Shown piece by piece: positions 62,067 through 64,000 of a DNA stretch of 64,000 bases. The notes under the pieces are model-generated. The model did not search any database and was not told the DNA's origin. It saw nothing but the letters and a program-made list of their open reading frames with translations. Where the stretch lies: contig NZ_FOTP01000003.1 of NCBI RefSeq assembly GCF_900114605.1, positions 310,001-374,000 on the forward strand. The letters run 5' to 3'. The first letter of the stretch is position 1. Each line of letters starts with the position of its first letter. The translations under genes were made by a program, and so were the position numbers. The stretch comes from Bradyrhizobium sp. NFR13. GTDB taxonomy: Bacteria > Pseudomonadota > Alphaproteobacteria > Rhizobiales > Xanthobacteraceae.

Positions 62067-62228
62067 TTCAATGGGGTCCCTAGTTTGAAGATTTCGCTTC
62101 TCTTCGCGCTTGTCCACAAGCAACTGTAAATCGTCTGGAACGCGTTTGTGCGGCCGCTACATGCCGCTCTTTGGATGCTTCCAGGACGCCCCGTAACAAG
62201 CATCATGCGGCACCACCCGTGTGTACCA
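62067..62228 (-). pseudogene. Tyrosine integrase N-terminal relic (copy 2) beside tRNA-Phe
   Basis: On the minus strand this reads MLVTGRP, then after a one-base change WKHPKSGM, an in-frame stop, then RPHKRVPDDLQLLVDKREE and KRNLQTRDPIEVIER, ending against the GNAT stop. It is the same integrase family as the relic at 28.4 kb, and the shared 13-bp block ACCCGTGTGTACC lies before both. It is 80 bp from the 3' end of tRNA-Phe, on the side where integrases of tRNA-targeting islands sit. The catalytic part is lost. Confidence 0.75.
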
Positions 62229-62285
62229 ATGCAAAGCCTTCGATCTGGCTTATTTGTCTTGGAAAACAGAGGCTTGAGGGACCAA

Positions 62286-62361
62286 TGGTGCCCAGGGGCG
62301 GGATCGAACCACCGACACTGCGATTTTCAGTCGCATGCTCTACCAACTGAGCTACCTGGGC
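62286..62361 (-). tRNA. tRNA-Phe (anticodon GAA)
   Basis: A complete 76-nt cloverleaf: acceptor GCCCAGG pairs with CCTGGGC, D arm AGCTCAGTTGGTAGAGC, anticodon loop CTGAAAA giving GAA, T arm with GGTTCGATCC, and an encoded CCA end. It lies between the integrase relic and yacG. A good sigma-70-type promoter stands upstream at 62393-62421. Confidence 0.98.
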
Positions 62362-62392
62362 GCCGCCCCGGATCATGTCCAGGGAGCGCCGG

Positions 62393-62421
62393 TTTATAGT
62401 CAGGCAAATCGGCCCTGTCCA
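62393..62421 (-). promoter_or_regulatory. Sigma-70-type promoter of tRNA-Phe
   Basis: On the minus strand TGGACA (62421-62416) and TATAAA (62398-62393) are separated by exactly 17 bp, with the tRNA 5' end about 32 bp beyond the -10 box. Confidence 0.6.
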
Positions 62422-62519
62422 CCCGCCCGATGGCATTTCTGTGAACGAAGATTTTGCCGTCAAAACAATGGGAAATGGCCGCTTCGGACTGGCTTGGGCG
62501 GCGCGAATGCCCACCGGGC

Positions 62520-62696
62520 CTATTCGGCATCCTCGTCATCCGTCGGTTTGCCGGGAATCGCATAGGAGCCCGACAGCCAGCGGTTGAGATCGACGTCACG
62601 GCAGCGTTCGGAACAGAACGGCTTGGAAGCCTCCACCACGGGCTTGCCGCAGATCGGGCACGGCTTTTCGCCGGATTTGGACGCCTTAGCTTGCAT
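62520..62696 (-). CDS. yacG: DNA gyrase inhibitor YacG
   Basis: A 58-aa zinc protein. CPICGKP and [15 protein letters not shown] carry the four zinc cysteines (13, 16, 28, 32) of YacG, and an acidic tail DDEDAE ends it. YacG binds GyrB and blocks DNA binding by gyrase in known cases. Its start overlaps the end of maf by 11 bp in the same direction, as is common in this group. Confidence 0.92.
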   Translation of the reverse strand: MQAKASKSGEKPCPICGKPVVEASKPFCSERCRDVDLNRWLSGSYAIPGKPTDDEDAE

Positions 62697-63309
62697 TCAA
62701 CCAGCCGAAACGGATCGGGAAGCCCTCGCCGCCGAGCAGGGAGACGGTCTCGTAGAGCGGCAGGCCCACGATATTGGTGTAGGAGCCGACCATCTTGACC
62801 ACGAAGGAGCCGGCAATGCCCTGCACGGCATAACCACCGGCTTTGCCGCGCCACTCGCCGGAGCCGATATAGGTCGAGATGTCTTCTTCGTTGAGGCGCT
62901 TGAAGCGCACCTTGGTCTCGATCAGGCGCTGCCGGAAGCTTTCCTTGGGGGTGACGATACAGATCGCCGTGTAGACACGGTGGTTGCGGCCTGACAGCAG
63001 CCGCAGGCACTGCGAAGCCTCATCGACCAGTTCCGCCTTGGGCAGGATGCGGCGGCCGACGGCCACCACGGTATCGGCAGCGAGAATGAACGAGCCGCGG
63101 AGTTCGTCGTCGAGCTGGACCGACTTGAGCGCGGCTTCCGCCTTCGCGCGGGCCAGCCGATTGGCGCAGGCACGCGGCAGTTCGCCCCGCTTCGGGGTTT
63201 CGTCGACATCGGCGGGGCGCAGCGCATCGGGCTCGATACCGGCCTGGTTGAGCAGGCTAAGACGGCGGGGCGAACCGGAGGCGAGAACGAATTTGGGACG
63301 GCCGAGCAT
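62686..63309 (-). CDS. maf: Maf-like nucleotide pyrophosphatase
   Basis: A 207-aa house-cleaning pyrophosphatase from the ATG at 63309. [19 protein letters not shown] is the Maf signature; [16 protein letters not shown] and [31 protein letters not shown] complete the active site. It removes pyrophosphate from non-canonical or modified nucleotides. It is coupled to yacG and lies 75 bp from the phosphatase gene. Confidence 0.95.
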   Translation of the reverse strand: MLGRPKFVLASGSPRRLSLLNQAGIEPDALRPADVDETPKRGELPRACANRLARAKAEAALKSVQLDDELRGSFILAADTVVAVGRRILPKAELVDEASQCLRLLSGRNHRVYTAICIVTPKESFRQRLIETKVRFKRLNEEDISTYIGSGEWRGKAGGYAVQGIAGSFVVKMVGSYTNIVGLPLYETVSLLGGEGFPIRFGWLNAS

Positions 63310-63384
63310 GCGGAGTCTGTGATCCTGGAAATGCGCGCGGAACCTATCGGAAGCCCCCTGCTTCGACAACCACACACGCAGTAT

Positions 63385-63852
63385 TTAGCCGCTGGCAGCG
63401 CTACCTTTGGCGAAACGTTTGCGGATCCGCAGCAAAAGCCCGTCGCAGACCTCGCGATATGCCGCCAGCTTCTGGTCGCGATTACCTTCAGTTCCCGTGG
63501 GATCCACCGTCGGCCAGTATTCGACCTCGGCGGCATCGGTGCGCGTCAGGTCCAGCGCCTTGTGATGCGCCTCCGGCGACAGAGTAATGATGAGATCGAA
63601 ATTGAGCCCTTCCCAGTCGTCGAGTTCCTCGAAGGTCATGGGCCTGTGTCTGGAAATGTCCTGGCCGAGTTCGGCCATCACGGCCACTGCGAAGGGATCG
63701 AGCTCCCCCTTTTTGACCCCGGCGGATTTCACATAAAGCGCCTGCGGGAACATCTGCTGCAACAGGCTGGCGGCCATCGGCGAGCGCACGCTGTTCTGGC
63801 CACAGGCAAACAACACCGCCTGCGGCGTGCGCGCGCGTGGCGGCGCGACCAT
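63385..63852 (-). CDS. Low-molecular-weight phosphotyrosine phosphatase / arsenate reductase-like protein
   Basis: A 155-aa phosphatase-fold protein with the CX5R(S) loop in FACGQNSVRSPMA and a DP-containing acid region near WPTVDPTGTEG. The N-terminal tail is a little longer than usual. It could be a tyrosine phosphatase or a glutaredoxin-type arsenate reductase. It lies between maf and the UPF0262 gene in a leftward housekeeping set and is not linked to ars genes here, so phosphatase activity is more likely. Confidence 0.88.
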   Translation of the reverse strand: MVAPPRARTPQAVLFACGQNSVRSPMAASLLQQMFPQALYVKSAGVKKGELDPFAVAVMAELGQDISRHRPMTFEELDDWEGLNFDLIITLSPEAHHKALDLTRTDAAEVEYWPTVDPTGTEGNRDQKLAAYREVCDGLLLRIRKRFAKGSAASG

Positions 63853-63920
63853 GCGTTAGATTCCTTTGTGAAGAAGCATGGCCTTGTCGGAAAACCAGCC
63901 ACCACTTTTCCGGGCCATGC

Positions 63921-64000
63921 TTAACCTTTCCAATGAAGGACGGAGATCAACGTAAACAGCCGCCGCGACGTCTCGAAGTCGACCCGCACCTTGCCGGCCA
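63921..64000 (-). CDS. UPF0262 family protein, C-terminal end (runs off the window)
   Basis: Only the last 25 codons are inside the window, reading GKVRVDFETSRRLFTLISVL then HWKG and stop, which is the C-terminus of UPF0262 proteins. Function unknown. It is co-directional with the phosphatase, maf and yacG genes. Confidence 0.8.
   Translation of the reverse strand, partial: AGKVRVDFETSRRLFTLISVLHWKG

Noticed and set aside
1-64000. CRISPR arrays, rRNA genes, insertion sequences with intact transposases
   Set aside because: I looked for regularly spaced short repeats, rRNA-like sequence and transposase proteins and saw none; only the two integrase relics point to mobile DNA.

Overview
This window looks like chromosome of an alphaproteobacterium of the Bradyrhizobium / Rhodopseudomonas / Afipia group (Nitrobacteraceae). 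The grounds are high GC, many branched-chain-amino-acid-type (Liv) ABC systems and orphan Bug/TctC binding proteins, MhpA-like flavin monooxygenases, and a UPF0262 - phosphatase - maf - yacG - tRNA-Phe end. No name can be proved from the sequence alone. Nearly everything left of the tRNA is catabolic or accessory; the last 1.7 kb is housekeeping.

Layout. (1) 0.1-8.5 kb: a leftward operon with a beta-keto acid cleavage enzyme, a lambda-crystallin-like 3-hydroxyacid dehydrogenase, a rare LivM-LivG-LivF triple fusion, LivH and a Tat-type binding protein. A GntR/FCD regulator and an SDR diverge from it, with a perfect 12-bp palindrome between. (2) 8.5-17.9 kb: an aromatic-type cluster with two MhpA-like monooxygenases, a ThDP enzyme, two Bug-type binding proteins, an IclR regulator and a third monooxygenase lacking its N-terminal FAD-binding motif. 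Two near-identical 19-bp palindromes sit before the leftward and rightward transcription units and predict the IclR regulon. (3) 18-24 kb: a biotin-independent malonate decarboxylase operon, mdcA-C-D-E-G-B-H, with a 22-codon relic of a lost AEC-type transporter gene between mdcB and mdcH. (4) 24.5-28.2 kb: acetoacetate-decarboxylase-like protein, orphan Liv-type binding protein, SDR and IclR regulator, with a PcaU-like triple heptamer upstream. (5) 28.4-43.1 kb: an integrase relic, a two-partner secretion locus (2371-aa TpsA, a small secreted protein, divergent TpsB), then an OmpR-type regulator, a hybrid kinase and a periplasmic binding protein translationally coupled to the kinase (TorT/TorS-like logic). 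(6) 43.7-59.5 kb: a co-directional one-carbon supercluster, soxB-D-A-G, sdaA, glyA, folB (broken), purU, livK-H-M-G-F, an M19 dipeptidase homologue and a V4R-domain protein. (7) 59.7-62.1 kb: a ProXp/YbaK editing protein, a GbdR-like regulator and a GNAT. (8) 62.1-64 kb: integrase relic, tRNA-Phe, yacG, maf, phosphatase and the UPF0262 end.

How it works together. Region 6 oxidises sarcosine to glycine with methylene-THF; GlyA joins these to serine, SdaA deaminates serine to pyruvate, and PurU drains formyl-THF. The dipeptidase-like and V4R genes and the GbdR-like regulator are the company kept by glycine-betaine/dimethylglycine catabolism in pseudomonads. An integrase relic lies exactly at the 3' side of tRNA-Phe, so the accessory region to its left may have entered at that tRNA; a second relic of the same integrase family lies at 28.4 kb.
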